Source of the DNA: Chersky-840 sp963794615 | Lineage (GTDB): Bacteria; Actinomycetota; Acidimicrobiia; Acidimicrobiales; UBA8190 | Reading direction: 5' to 3' | Assembly (NCBI GenBank): GCA_963794615.1 | Contig: CAWCEP010000005.1 | Span: 310,001 to 374,000, forward strand | DNA length: 64,000 bases | The notes under the pieces: model-generated | What the model saw: only the letters and a program-made list of their open reading frames with translations | The model's database searches: none | Told to the model about the DNA's origin: nothing | Shown: positions 33,948 to 43,050 of the stretch, one piece after another | Numbering within the stretch: position 1 is the first letter of the stretch | Layout: every line of letters starts with the position of its first letter | Program-made: the position numbers and the translations under genes

Positions 33948-35606
33948 TCAGAGACCTCCGAGACCCACGTCCCGACTCGCCCCCGGGGCTCCGAGGGGGA
34001 AGCCGGGCCCGCCTGGCGTGGGGTCGAGGCCGTCGCCGGGGCGGGGCTCGCGCCGCTGTCCCGGCTGAGGACCGACCGCCACCGACCGCCACGGTTCGGT
34101 GGCGAACCACGGCGTGAGCCGGACCCATCCCATGTGGTTGCGCTCGTCGACCACGAGGGCCATCCCCGACTCCCCCCGGGCCACGACGTCGACGGGGAGC
34201 CGGCGCCGCATGACCGTCGACGTCGTCACCGTCGGGCCCTGCCCGCCGTGGTGCGACCTCGGCCCGAGCACCACCCGGGCCAGCACCGCGCCCATCCCGC
34301 CCGCTCCCGGGACGGGGGCGCTGACCGGCGCGCGTCGGCACCTCTTCTTCCCCGGCCAGGGCCGACAGCGCCTCGAGGGTGCGCACGTCCCCGATCCCAG
34401 GGAGCACCACCGTGGTGCCGAACAGCGACAGGAACCCGTCGGCCGCCGACCCCCACCGACCCCGGGCCTGGGACAGGTCCTGGAGGCAGGCCAGGGTGAG
34501 AAGTCCCTGGCCAGCCCCCTCGCTGACCATGCCGGGGAGGTCGGGGATGGGGGCGATGTTGGCCACCTCGTCCAGGGCCAGCACCACCGGTGGGGGGCGG
34601 TCCCCCGGCGCCGCGGTGCCCGGCGAACCGGAGGCGGATCGGGCGTAGGCGGCGGTGCGGATGTCGGTGAGCAACCCCACCACCAGGGGAGCGGCCACGG
34701 ACTGGTGCCGCCCGGTGGCACAGATATAGAGCGTGGCCGACGAGGCGCAGAAGGCGTCGGCGTCGAAGTCCGGGGCCACCGTGGTGGCCAGGGCGGCCTC
34801 GCTCCGATAGGCGGCCAGGACCCCCGACGCCGTCGACCAGATGCCGCTCTGCTCGCGGGGGTCGGTGGCGGCGATCCCGGCCAAGAGGTCGCCGGGTCGG
34901 GTCGCCGCGTTGCGGTCGAGGATCCCGAGCGCGGTGGCGGCGTTGCGCCTGTCGACCCACGACAGCACGGTGGCGAGGTCCGCCCCGTCGAGCGCGGCGG
35001 CGTGCAGTGTGGGGGCGAGCAGTGATTCGGCGCGCTCGGTCCAGTGGTCACCGCCTCCGGCGCGCGGTGCCGTCGCGCCCCGCGGGGCCGGGTCGTGCCG
35101 CGCCCACGAGGCTCCGGGCCACGAGCAGCGCGTCGTCCCACGATCGACAGCTCTCCACCGGCGACCAGCGCACGCGCCGCACACCCCGAGGTGCGTCGAC
35201 GGTGCCGCTGGGGTCATAGAGCAGGCACGGTCCGACCGTCGACCGCGCCGACGCCGTGGCCCGCAGCACGTCGGGTTTGGTGGACGTCGACACCACCGCA
35301 CCGCGGCGCGCCGAGCACGGTGGGGACCACGATCGACGACGTCTTGCCCGACCGCGGCGGTCCGAGCACGAGCACGGCCTGTTCGGAACCCGCCCACGCT
35401 GGACCGACCGATCCCGCACCCAGGTACACACCCGCCCGTGCAGCACCGACAGTGGCGCGAATGGTCGCCAACCCCCCGTCGGCGCGACCCGTTTCGTCAT
35501 CGTCGTGCCTGGCACGGCCTGCGCCTGTAGGCGTGCCATCGTCACGCTCCGACGTGCCCAAAAACACTTCGCGTCGCGAAACGTTGGCGTGCGACGACGT
35601 GTTCAC
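33948..35606 (-). pseudogene. Conjugative coupling protein (VirD4/TraG-like ATPase), three frame breaks
   Basis: A T4SS coupling-protein homologue whose parts lie in successive frames. 35606 to about 35315: GAGSVGPAWAGSEQAVLVLG and Walker A GPPRSGKTSSIVVPT. About 35315 to 35075: AVVSTSTKPDVLRAT and SCRSWDDALLVARSLVG. About 35075 to 34335: DHWTERAESLLAPTLHAAAL, Walker B VVLALDEVANIAP and QDLSQARGRWG. About 34335 to 33948: the C-terminal part with VVDERNHMGWVRL. Each switch needs removal of one extra base, the sum being in register. Such proteins pump relaxase-DNA into the secretion channel during conjugation. No other transfer genes are in the window, so it is a remnant or part of a split element. 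It starts within the stop of the 83-residue gene upstream (GTGA). Confidence 0.8.
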
Positions 35607-35854
35607 ACCGTCTCCGGCCGAAAGCTCGGCACCCCGTGTCGCACCCGCAGTGTGCCCGGGACACCGAGCAGCGAGAACGGATCGGTGGTGTCGAGCACGC
35701 CGCGACGGGTTTCCACGTGCGTGTTTCTCAGTGGCACGATCCGTCCGATCTGCGGACCCAACGTGACCGTCACCTCGAGGCGCAGATCCCCGTCGTCATC
35801 GACCGCGGCGTCGACGACGATGACGTCGTACGTATCGTCGGGAAGTGGCGGCAC
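35603..35854 (-). CDS. Hypothetical protein upstream of the coupling-protein gene (83 residues)
   Basis: A small acidic beta-rich protein: VPPLPDDTYDVIVVDAAVDD, then LRLEVTVTLGPQIGRIVPLR and LGVPGTLRVRHGVPSF. No family is recognised. The GTG at 35854 follows AAGGA at nine bases. Its stop shares GTGA with the coupling-protein start, so the two are translationally coupled and probably belong to the same former mobile element. The open frame extends far upstream, but that part is antisense to the HU and H1-like genes and not protein-like. Confidence 0.65.
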   Translation of the reverse strand: MPPLPDDTYDVIVVDAAVDDDGDLRLEVTVTLGPQIGRIVPLRNTHVETRRGVLDTTDPFSLLGVPGTLRVRHGVPSFRPETV

Positions 35855-36101
35855 GGCCAAAAATCCTTGCAAATACGGCCTTTCCCGTCCATAGGCAATG
35901 TGTCGAGGCCACGACGGATGCCCCCGTCGTCGACGTCGTCGCGACCTCGGCGACGGCACGCCACGCGCCGTTTCTTGCTGCGGACCACGCGCGTGACCTC
36001 GCGCGTGTGCGCGCTCCGCGTGGCGTGCGATCACGCAAATGCTTGCTTTTGCCGCGAAAACCTTCTTTGATTGTTGAGATTGCATTTCCGGAGGAGGTGC
36101 G

Positions 36102-36695
36102 GTGAATAAGTCGGGACTGATCGACGCGGTCAGTAAGACGACGTCGTTGGCGAAGCGCGATGCCGAAGAAGCGGTGAACGCGTTCGTCCATGTGGTCTCG
36201 AAAGAGGTTCGGTCCGGTCGTCGCGTGGTGGTGGCAGGCTTCGGAAGCTTCAATCCCACGCACCGTGGTGCTCGGATGGGACGCAATCCACGGACAGGAG
36301 CACCGGTGAGCATCTCGGCGAGCCGGGGCGTGCGCTTCGCGGCGAGCGGGACGCTCAAGGACATCCTCAACGGCAACACAGCGCCTACGGCCCCGAAGGT
36401 GTCCAAGGCGCTGGCGAGGCCGTCGAAGGTGGCCGCCAAGACCGCCACCAAGAAGGCCACCACGAGGACAACGAAACGAGTCGCCACCAAGGCCACCAAG
36501 AACTCGACCCGGAAGGCGGTCAGGAGAACCGCTGGACGGGCACCGAAAAAGGTCGTCGGGCGCGCCCCGGTCAGGAAGACGACGCGCGCCCCGGCGAGAA
36601 AAGCAACACAGCAATCGGCCAGAAAGGCCGCCGGAGCATCTCCGGCGAGGAAAGCAATAAAGCGATCGGCCAAGAAGGCCGTTAGGAGGGCGTAA
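36102..36695 (+). CDS. HU-family nucleoid protein with histone H1-like tail
   Basis: A 197-residue fusion like mycobacterial HupB. Residues 1-90 are a full HU domain: MNKSGLIDAVSKTTSLAKRD, then VVVAGFGSFNPTHRG and MGRNPRTGAPVSISAS, the arm that inserts into the DNA minor groove. From about residue 95 the chain becomes Lys/Arg/Ala/Thr/Pro-rich (AAKTATKKATTRTTKR, RKAVRRTAGRAPKK, KAIKRSAKKAVRRA), a disordered tail like histone H1. It bends and compacts DNA and may bind RNA. GTG 36102 follows GGAGGAGGTG. The H1-like gene begins 3 bases after the stop, with its ribosome site inside this gene's end. Confidence 0.93.
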   Translation: MNKSGLIDAVSKTTSLAKRDAEEAVNAFVHVVSKEVRSGRRVVVAGFGSFNPTHRGARMGRNPRTGAPVSISASRGVRFAASGTLKDILNGNTAPTAPKVSKALARPSKVAAKTATKKATTRTTKRVATKATKNSTRKAVRRTAGRAPKKVVGRAPVRKTTRAPARKATQQSARKAAGASPARKAIKRSAKKAVRRA

Positions 36696-36698
36696 AGC

Positions 36699-37211
36699 AT
36701 GGCAGTCAAGCGGGCAAGAAAGACCGCAAAGCGGGCGCCGGCACGGAAAGCCGTCAAGCGCACGACAGCACGCAAGGCAGTCAAGAAGCGGGCACCGGCA
36801 CGGAAGGCCGCCAAGCGGACGACCAAGAAGCGGGCTCCCGCCAAGAAGGCCACCAAGCGGGCTCCGGCGCGGAAGGCGACCAAGAAGCGCGCTCCGGCAC
36901 GCAAGGCTGCCAAGAAGCGGGCTCCGGCACGCAAGGCCGCCAAGCGGACCACCAAGAAGCGGGCGACCGCCAAGAAGGCCACCAAGCGGGCTCCGGCGCG
37001 GAAGGCGACCAAGAAGCGCGCTCCGGCACGCAAGGCTGCCAAGAAGCGGGCTCCGGCACGCAAGGCCGCCAAGAAGCGGGCTCCGGCTCGCAAGGCGACG
37101 AAGCGTCGGACCAAGAAGGTGGCGGCGTCTCCCAAGCGCACCGCCACCCGTCGGGTCACTCGTCGGGCTCCGGCTCGTCGGGCTCCGGCTCGCCGGCGGA
37201 CCGCCAGGTAG
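36699..37211 (+). CDS. Histone H1-like low-complexity DNA-binding protein
   Basis: A 170-residue protein made almost wholly of Lys, Arg, Ala, Pro and Thr in repeats of the type KKRAPARKAAKRTT. There is no HU domain, so it is a free-standing version of the HU tail encoded directly upstream. It should be disordered and bind nucleic acid by charge, acting in nucleoid compaction. ATG 36699 follows AGGAGGGCG at the end of the HU gene. The gene contains a 129-base tandem duplication and ends in a Pro/Arg stretch (RRAPARRAPARRRTAR). A strong hairpin follows about 80 bases later. Confidence 0.85.
   Translation: MAVKRARKTAKRAPARKAVKRTTARKAVKKRAPARKAAKRTTKKRAPAKKATKRAPARKATKKRAPARKAAKKRAPARKAAKRTTKKRATAKKATKRAPARKATKKRAPARKAAKKRAPARKAAKKRAPARKATKRRTKKVAASPKRTATRRVTRRAPARRAPARRRTAR
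36811..37068 (+). repeat. 129-bp in-frame tandem repeat in the H1-like gene
   Basis: Bases 36811-36939 and 36940-37068 are the same except for four base changes. The unit is 43 codons, so copy-number change keeps the frame. It encodes the AKRTTKKRAPAKKATKRAPA-type repeat and is a likely site of slippage or recombination. Confidence 0.85.
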
Positions 37212-37288
37212 ACGAACACCGTCCTGCCGGGTTCCCCGGCGGTCGGACTGGTCTCGAGGGCTGCGGCCCTACCGGGACAGGACACAAC

Positions 37289-37320
37289 CAGAAGAGGGGC
37301 CCTGCGGGGCCCCTCTTCTG
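37289..37320. terminator. Strong hairpin terminator between convergent genes
   Basis: CAGAAGAGGGGCCC (37289-37302), loop TGCG, and GGGCCCCTCTTCTG (37307-37320) form a perfect 14-bp stem. There is no U tract on either side, as is usual for actinobacterial hairpin terminators. It separates the HU/H1-like unit from the convergent cofC gene and can serve both. Confidence 0.85.
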
Positions 37321-37340
37321 CGTCTCAGGTCTTCTGCGCC

Positions 37341-37946
37341 TCAGGCCGCCCCGGGCGGTCCGAGACCGGCGGGGATGTCGTCGGGCACGTCCACGTCCCA
37401 GGTGAGCTCGGGGTCGCGCACCACCCGGCAGGCAAGCCCCAGGCGTTGCGACTCGGCGCGGTGGCGATCGAAGGATCCCGGCCCGTAGTGGAACCGGAAC
37501 CCGGCCCCGGTGGGGACCCCCACCACGTTGGTGCCGTCGTCGCGGCGATCGGGAACGAGGGTGACCCCGGAGAAGCCCGCCAATTGGGCGACCTGGTGGG
37601 CGAAGGGCAGGTCGGCGTGCACGACGAGGACCTCGGACGCACCGGCCTCGCCGAGCCGGTCGACACCGGCCTCCACGGCCCCGTTGAGCCCGCGCCCGGG
37701 CTCGGGAAGCACCAGGGCGCCGTGGCCCCGGGCCCACTGCGCCACGTCGGGGTCGTCGCACACCACCGCCACCGGCAGCGGACGGGCGGCGGCGAGGACA
37801 CGCGCCGCCATGGCGCGGGCGAGCGTGTCGCGCCCGGCGGCGTCGAGGGTGGGGGCCAGGCGCGCCTTGGCGGCGCCGAACGCCTTCACGGGGACGAGCA
37901 CCACGCAGCCTGTCAGGGGGGGCAGGCGCACCGGCGCTGCAGTCAC
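37341..37946 (-). CDS. cofC: CofC/FbiD-type phospho-enolpyruvate or -lactate guanylyltransferase
   Basis: A 201-residue nucleotidyltransferase of coenzyme F420 synthesis, making the GDP-activated side-chain precursor (from phosphoenolpyruvate in actinobacteria, where it is called FbiD). The start VVLVPVKAFGAAKARLAPTL is the signature GTP-binding region, followed by VVCDDPDVAQWARGHGA, LVVHADLPFAHQVAQLA (metal-binding Asp) and DDGTNVVGVPTGAGFRFHYGPGSF. Presence implies F420-dependent redox enzymes in this organism. Frame and length match the family. No other fbi genes are in the window. Confidence 0.92.
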   Translation of the reverse strand: MTAAPVRLPPLTGCVVLVPVKAFGAAKARLAPTLDAAGRDTLARAMAARVLAAARPLPVAVVCDDPDVAQWARGHGALVLPEPGRGLNGAVEAGVDRLGEAGASEVLVVHADLPFAHQVAQLAGFSGVTLVPDRRDDGTNVVGVPTGAGFRFHYGPGSFDRHRAESQRLGLACRVVRDPELTWDVDVPDDIPAGLGPPGAA

Positions 37947-38000
37947 GGGGCCAGTGTACGGCCGAGGCTCGTCATCGGTACCAGGCCGTAGGGTGGGCGC

Positions 38001-39008
38001 ATGTTCGACAAGGTCGCGGTCATCGGCGCGGGCTCATGGGGCACGACCGTCGCCGCGGTGGCCGCCCCCTCCGCGCCCACGGTGTTGTGGGCCCGGCGCC
38101 CCGCGCTGGCCGACTGTCTCGACCGCACCCACGAGAACCCCGACTATCTGCCCGGGGTGGTGCTCCCCGACGGTCTGCGGGCGACGGCGTCGCTCGATGA
38201 CGCCGTGGCCGACGCCGACCTCGTGATCATGGCCGTGCCCTCCCACGGCTTCCGCGCCGTGCTCACCGAGCTGTCGGGATCGATGCCGGCCGGCACCCCG
38301 GTGCTGTCGTTGGCCAAGGGGCTCGAACAGGGCACCCATCTCCGCATGACCGAGGTCATCGCCCAGGTGGTCCCGGGCCACCCCGCCGGCGTGCTCACGG
38401 GGCCGAACCTGTCGCGCGAGATAGCGGCGGGCCAGCCCGCCGCCACCGTGGTGGCCATGGCCGACGAGTCCCTGGCCCGCCAGGTCCAAGAGGTGCTGCG
38501 CACCTCGACGTTCCGCGTGTACACCAACCCCGACGTGGTGGGGTGCGAGATGGCAGGCGCCACCAAGAACGTGCTCGCCATCGCGGCCGGCATCCTCCAG
38601 GGCCTCGGGCTCGGCGACTCGTCGTTGGCCGCCTTGATCACCCGGGGCCTCGCCGAGCTGGGACGGCTCGTCGTGGCCATGGGGGGCGAGCGCATCACCA
38701 TCGCCGGCCTGGCGGGCGTGGGGGACCTGGTGGCGACGTGCACCAGCTCGCTGAGCCGGAACCGGATGGTGGGGGAGCAGCTGGGCCGGGGCCGGTCCCT
38801 GGCGGAGATCATGGCGGAGATGCGCATGGTGGCCGAGGGCGTGAAGACGGCGCGTCCCCTCCTCGAGCTGGCCGCCACCCGCGGCGTGGAGATGCCCATC
38901 GGCGAGCAGGTGGCCGCCGTGCTCGAGGGGGCCACCTCCCCGTCCCAGGCCATCCTCACCCTCATGTCGCGCTCGGCCAAGCCGGAGTTCGACGGCTTCG
39001 AGGCGTGA
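38001..39008 (+). CDS. gpsA: Glycerol-3-phosphate dehydrogenase [NAD(P)+]
   Basis: A 335-residue enzyme reducing dihydroxyacetone phosphate to sn-glycerol 3-phosphate for phospholipid synthesis. The dinucleotide motif is VAVIGAGSWGTTVA at the N-terminus; VLTGPNLSREIAAGQP, the catalytic Lys in GATKNVLAIAAGI, and GLAGVGDLVATCTSSLSRN are family signatures. ATG 38001 gives MFDKVAVIG. The stop shares GTGA with the adenylate cyclase start, so the genes are coupled. It is divergent from cofC. Confidence 0.96.
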   Translation: MFDKVAVIGAGSWGTTVAAVAAPSAPTVLWARRPALADCLDRTHENPDYLPGVVLPDGLRATASLDDAVADADLVIMAVPSHGFRAVLTELSGSMPAGTPVLSLAKGLEQGTHLRMTEVIAQVVPGHPAGVLTGPNLSREIAAGQPAATVVAMADESLARQVQEVLRTSTFRVYTNPDVVGCEMAGATKNVLAIAAGILQGLGLGDSSLAALITRGLAELGRLVVAMGGERITIAGLAGVGDLVATCTSSLSRNRMVGEQLGRGRSLAEIMAEMRMVAEGVKTARPLLELAATRGVEMPIGEQVAAVLEGATSPSQAILTLMSRSAKPEFDGFEA

Positions 39009-40286
39009 ACCCCGACCCGGCCTCGTCGTCCCGGCCCGAGGCGCTCGAGCGCGTGCGCGCTTTCTTGCGCGCCCATGGGACATCCGACGCCGAGATCGCC
39101 GACGCCGAGGAGCACGACGTGCTCGACCTGCTCGTCGCCGACCGGCTCCTCGTCCCCGCCCCGCGCCGCTACACCCAGGTCGAGGTGGCCGACGTGACGG
39201 GGATGGACCTCGACCTGGCCCGGCGCTACTGGCGGGCCCTCGGCTTCCCCGACGTGGAGCTCGAGGAGCGCATGTTCACCGACCTCGACATCGAGGCGCT
39301 CGTCATCCTGCGCTCGATGATGGACCTCGGAGTGGCGGACGTCGAGACCAGCCTCCAGTTCGCCGCGCGTCATCGGGTCCTCCATGGCGCGCATCGCCGA
39401 GGCCGAGGTGTCCCCGCAGGTGCGGGGACTCGCCATCGCCGGAGGGTCGGGCTCGAGCGACACGGTGGAGGCCGCCGACCGGTTCGCGGCGTTGGCCGAC
39501 CACTCGCTCCCGGCCATGGCCCGGCTGCTCGAATTCGTGTGGCGCCGCCATGTCCAAGCGGCGGTGCGACGGGCCATGCTGCTGCGCAGCCGCAGCGACA
39601 GGGGCGCGCTGCCGGTCCTGGCCGTGGGCTTCGCCGACATGGTGGGGTTCACCACCCTCAGCCAGCAGCTCACCGAAGAGGAGCTCGCCGCCGTGGTGGC
39701 GCGCTTCGAGGAGGTCGCCCACGACACGGTGACGGGGGGCGGGGGCCGGGTGGTGAAGATGATCGGCGACGAAGCCATGTTCGTGACCGAGTCGGCCCTC
39801 GCCGCGGCGCGCATCGGCCTCGCCCTGGCCGAGGCGTACGCCGGTGACGACCTGTTGTCCGACGTGCGGGTGGCACTGGCGGTCGGGCCCGTGCTCGTCC
39901 AGGACGGCGACTTCTACGGGCCCGTGGTCAACGTGGCCAGCCGGGTGGTGAACATGGCGGCGCCGGGGTCGGTGATCGTGACCGACGAGTTTCGTGCCGC
40001 GGTGCTGTCGGGCGGCGGCTCCGATGCGGCCAACAGGGAATTCGAGTTCCTGGCGCTCCGGCCGCGGCGGGTGAAAGACGTCGGCCGCATCCAGCTCTTC
40101 GTCCTGCACCGTCCCGGTGCCGACCCCGTGGCGCTCGACCGCCGCCTCGGTGGGCGCTTCGAACGGATGGCGGAGGTGTTCCACGACCTCGACGAGCTGC
40201 GCGAGAAGGGCGAGCGCCTCATCGCGGAGGCGAGGTCAGCCGGCGGTGCGGAAGGTGGCGATGCCGAAAGGGCGCAGGTCGAATGA
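39005..40286 (+). pseudogene. Class III adenylate/guanylate cyclase (Rv1264-like), one frame break
   Basis: The N-terminal regulatory part begins at GTG 39005 (sharing GTGA with gpsA) and reads ERVRAFLRAHGTSDAEIADA, RRYTQVEVADVTGMDLDLAR and DLGVADVETSLQF, like the pH-sensing autoinhibitory domain of Rv1264. At about 39365 the frame changes: removing one base from GCCGCGCG gives FARVIGSSMARIAEAE, and the cyclase domain follows intact: VGFADMVGFTTLSQQL (metal Asp), GGRVVKMIGDEAMFV (second Asp region) and GPVVNVASRVVNMAAPGSVI. The total, 1282 bases, has one base too many. As written no full-length protein forms, but the ATG at 39384 could start a 300-residue catalytic fragment. The 3' end overlaps the convergent mannosidase gene by 51 bases. 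Confidence 0.85.
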
Positions 40287-42962
40287 GCCGTCGACAGGCC
40301 CGAGCGTGCGGCCCCGCAGGTCGACGAGCCAGCCCGAGCGCGCCCCCACCTTGACGGTGGTGGCTCGTGGGGTCGGGTTGAAGACCCGGACCTCGAGCAT
40401 GGCGGCCTGGCGGCGCACGGCGGAGACCTCGGCCCCCTCGACCTCGAGCGCGCTCGCCGAGGCGGGGCGTTCCCCGCCCCCGGGCGCATAGAGCACCTCG
40501 AGGGGAACGAAGGCGTCGTCGACCATGGCGTAGGGATCGTCGCACCCGCTCCACAGCGCGTAGCGGGCCTCGATGGTCCGTCCCCTGAGCTGCAAGCCGT
40601 CGACGGGCGTGAGGGGCCCCGCCGGCAGGGGGCGATAGGCCATGCCCAGGCGAGACAGCATCCCCGTCGAGCGCAGCAGCGTGACTGCCATCGTCTTGGC
40701 CCGGCGCTCCGACGGCCCTCCCTCGATGTCCACCAGCTCGTACTCGAGGAGCCCGTCGTGGGCGACGGTCAGCCCGCCCGCGGACACGAAGCGCCGCGAC
40801 GGGAAGGTGGGGAGCCCGAACTCGTCGACCCGACCCTCGGCCTCGAGCCCGCGGTGCACGACGGCGAAGGCGCATTCGGCGTCCGACCCCGCCGCCGGCT
40901 CGGGGAGCGGGAGGTGGACGCGCAGGCGGTGGTCCGACGCCGGGTTCACGAAGCGGGTGGTCACCCTGACCATGCGCTCGTCGGCTCGTACCTCGATGTC
41001 GGTGCTCACCTCGACGCCCACCTCGCCCGTGCGCGCCCTCGCCATGCCGTCGACGTGGTCGGGCCACGTGTAGTGAGCGGCGACATGCACGACGCCGCGC
41101 ACCGGCCCGTCCTCGCCCACCGTCACCGCCACTCGGTCGGGGACGTCCACCATGCGGTCCCCGGCGGGTGGTGAGTAGTTGTAGGAGTCGCCGAAGTCGC
41201 CGCCGTCGACGAGCCGGCCGTAGCCGGGCACGCCGTCGAGGGAGAAGGTGCCGTCGCCGCGGTCGACCGCCACCGTGACGAGTCCGTTCGTCACGACGAC
41301 GGGACCGTCGCCGGTCCCGCTGTCGACGGTGACGGGCCGGGTGGGCACGACGGGCTCGAGCGGCTTGTAGCCGAACCCCGGGACGTCTTCGACCCGGGCC
41401 AGCACGCGCCGCACGGGCGGCTGGTCGATCTTGATCCGCACCATGGAGTCGGGTCGGGCCCCGAGTCGGGTGTAGAGGTCCTGCTTGATCGACGCGATGG
41501 GGACGTCGAAGCGCTCCTCGCTGCCGAAGGCGATGGTGATGTCGATCCCGGACTCGCCCTCGTCGACGTGGACGCCCTGGATCCACGTGTGGGTGTCGAT
41601 CTGGCTGCCGTTGGGGAGCATGCCCAGGATGGTCCGCACCGTGGTGGCGTCGAGGGTGAGCGGGCCCATGCCCCGGGGGATGCCGAAGGCGCCGGGCTCG
41701 TCGGGCAGGGCCTGGCCACCGGCGGGCACCTCGGCCCCCGCCACCACGACCTCCACGACCCCGGCGCGCGGCCGGGCCGATACGTTGACGACGGTGGGGC
41801 CCGGCTCCGCCAGCGATCGCGTCAGGGCGGTGAGTGCCTCTTGGGCCAGGCCGTCGCCGATGCGGTAGGCCTCGTCGTAGCGGACGAGCACGGCGTCGAC
41901 GACCTCGTCCACCGAGCAGGCACAGCTCGAGTCGTGGGCGGCATTGCGCACCATCTCGCGCCAGGCCAGGTCCAGCAGTCGGTGCGGGAACGCCTCGGGC
42001 GCCAGGTAGAGCGCACTGAGGGGCTCGGCGAAGCGTTCCAGGGCGCGCTCGGCGCGCGCCGCCGCGATCTTCACGTCGACCCGGTTCGACGCCACGCCCA
42101 TGAGGACGTTCGCCCTCGCCCCCGAGCGCAATTCGCCCTTCCACGTCTCGAGGCCCTCAGTGGGGGCGGTGGCCAGGTAGTCGGGGAGCGTGGTCACCTC
42201 GAGCACGTAGTCGTCCTGGAGCTCGTTGGCCTCGGCCACGACGCGCCCCAACCAGGGCTGGGGCTCCTGATGGTCGGTGCCGTTCATGAACAGCATGCCG
42301 TCGAGCAGGAACTCGCCGATCTCCTGTTCGTGGTCGGCGACCCGGCGCACGAGGGCCTTGGCGTCGTCGGGGATGGAGGCGCCGTTGCCGTACCCGGTCG
42401 GGAGGTACTCGGCGCGCACCGACGACCCGTCGGGAGCCTCCCACCGGAATCCGCTCCGATCGATGACCGAGGGCACGCCCCGCCACACCACGGCGTGCTC
42501 GAGCCCGGCCAACCGCAGGATCTGGGGCATCTGGGCGATGTGCCCGAACATGTCGGGGAGATAGCCGACCTCCATGGCCCCGCCGAAGGCGGCCCCTCGC
42601 AACAACCCGCTCTGCAGATCGCGCACGATCGTCTCACCCGAGACGAGGAACTCGTCCATGAGGATGTACCACGGGCCCATCGACAGCCGACCCGCCGCCG
42701 CCAGGGCGCGGATCCGCTCCTCGTTCTCGGGCCGGACCTCGAGGTAGTCGTCGACCACCGCCATCTGCCCGTCGAGGAGGAACTTGGCGTACGAAGGGTC
42801 GCGCTCGAGGAGGTCGATGAGCCCGTCGAGCATCTTCACGAGGCGCAGCCGGAAGCTCTGGTAGGGCTCGTACCACTCCCGGTCCCAGTGCGTGTGGGGC
42901 ACGACCGCGACGTGTCTCTGTGCCTTGCGACCTGCTGCAACGTCCTTGTCGGGAGTACCCAT
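40236..42962 (-). CDS. Glycoside hydrolase family 38 (alpha-mannosidase)
   Basis: A 908-residue cytosolic alpha-mannosidase-like enzyme. The N-terminal catalytic domain starts VAVVPHTHWDREWYEPYQSF, with the zinc-binding His and Asp, and contains GYLPDMFGHIAQMPQIL, where Asp is the likely nucleophile, and MLFMNGTDHQEPQPWLG. A His/Asp-containing AHDSSCACSVDEVV segment follows. The C-terminal half is the beta-sandwich region of GH38 (VNGLVTVAVDRGDGTFSL, FVNPASDHRLRVHLPLP). Retaining hydrolysis of alpha-mannosides is expected, for turnover of mannose-containing glycans. ATG 42962 with an AGGCAGGGTG ribosome site. The 3' end overlaps the cyclase gene by 51 bases. Confidence 0.92.
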   Translation of the reverse strand: MGTPDKDVAAGRKAQRHVAVVPHTHWDREWYEPYQSFRLRLVKMLDGLIDLLERDPSYAKFLLDGQMAVVDDYLEVRPENEERIRALAAAGRLSMGPWYILMDEFLVSGETIVRDLQSGLLRGAAFGGAMEVGYLPDMFGHIAQMPQILRLAGLEHAVVWRGVPSVIDRSGFRWEAPDGSSVRAEYLPTGYGNGASIPDDAKALVRRVADHEQEIGEFLLDGMLFMNGTDHQEPQPWLGRVVAEANELQDDYVLEVTTLPDYLATAPTEGLETWKGELRSGARANVLMGVASNRVDVKIAAARAERALERFAEPLSALYLAPEAFPHRLLDLAWREMVRNAAHDSSCACSVDEVVDAVLVRYDEAYRIGDGLAQEALTALTRSLAEPGPTVVNVSARPRAGVVEVVVAGAEVPAGGQALPDEPGAFGIPRGMGPLTLDATTVRTILGMLPNGSQIDTHTWIQGVHVDEGESGIDITIAFGSEERFDVPIASIKQDLYTRLGARPDSMVRIKIDQPPVRRVLARVEDVPGFGYKPLEPVVPTRPVTVDSGTGDGPVVVTNGLVTVAVDRGDGTFSLDGVPGYGRLVDGGDFGDSYNYSPPAGDRMVDVPDRVAVTVGEDGPVRGVVHVAAHYTWPDHVDGMARARTGEVGVEVSTDIEVRADERMVRVTTRFVNPASDHRLRVHLPLPEPAAGSDAECAFAVVHRGLEAEGRVDEFGLPTFPSRRFVSAGGLTVAHDGLLEYELVDIEGGPSERRAKTMAVTLLRSTGMLSRLGMAYRPLPAGPLTPVDGLQLRGRTIEARYALWSGCDDPYAMVDDAFVPLEVLYAPGGGERPASASALEVEGAEVSAVRRQAAMLEVRVFNPTPRATTVKVGARSGWLVDLRGRTLGPVDGSFDLRPFGIATFRTAG

Positions 42963-43050
42963 CACCCTGCCTCGGTCATCGGGAAGCCCTCGGCGCCGGC
43001 GCCGAGGTGTCGACCACGATGGTACGCACCGGCGGGTGCGAGCGGTGGCG

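Noticed and set aside
35855..37285. Long minus-strand open frame opposite the HU and H1-like genes
   Set aside because: It is a repetitive Ala/Phe/Leu/Arg product of the antisense of Lys/Ala/Pro codons. Only its last 83 codons (35603-35854), beyond the HU gene, look like protein and are kept.
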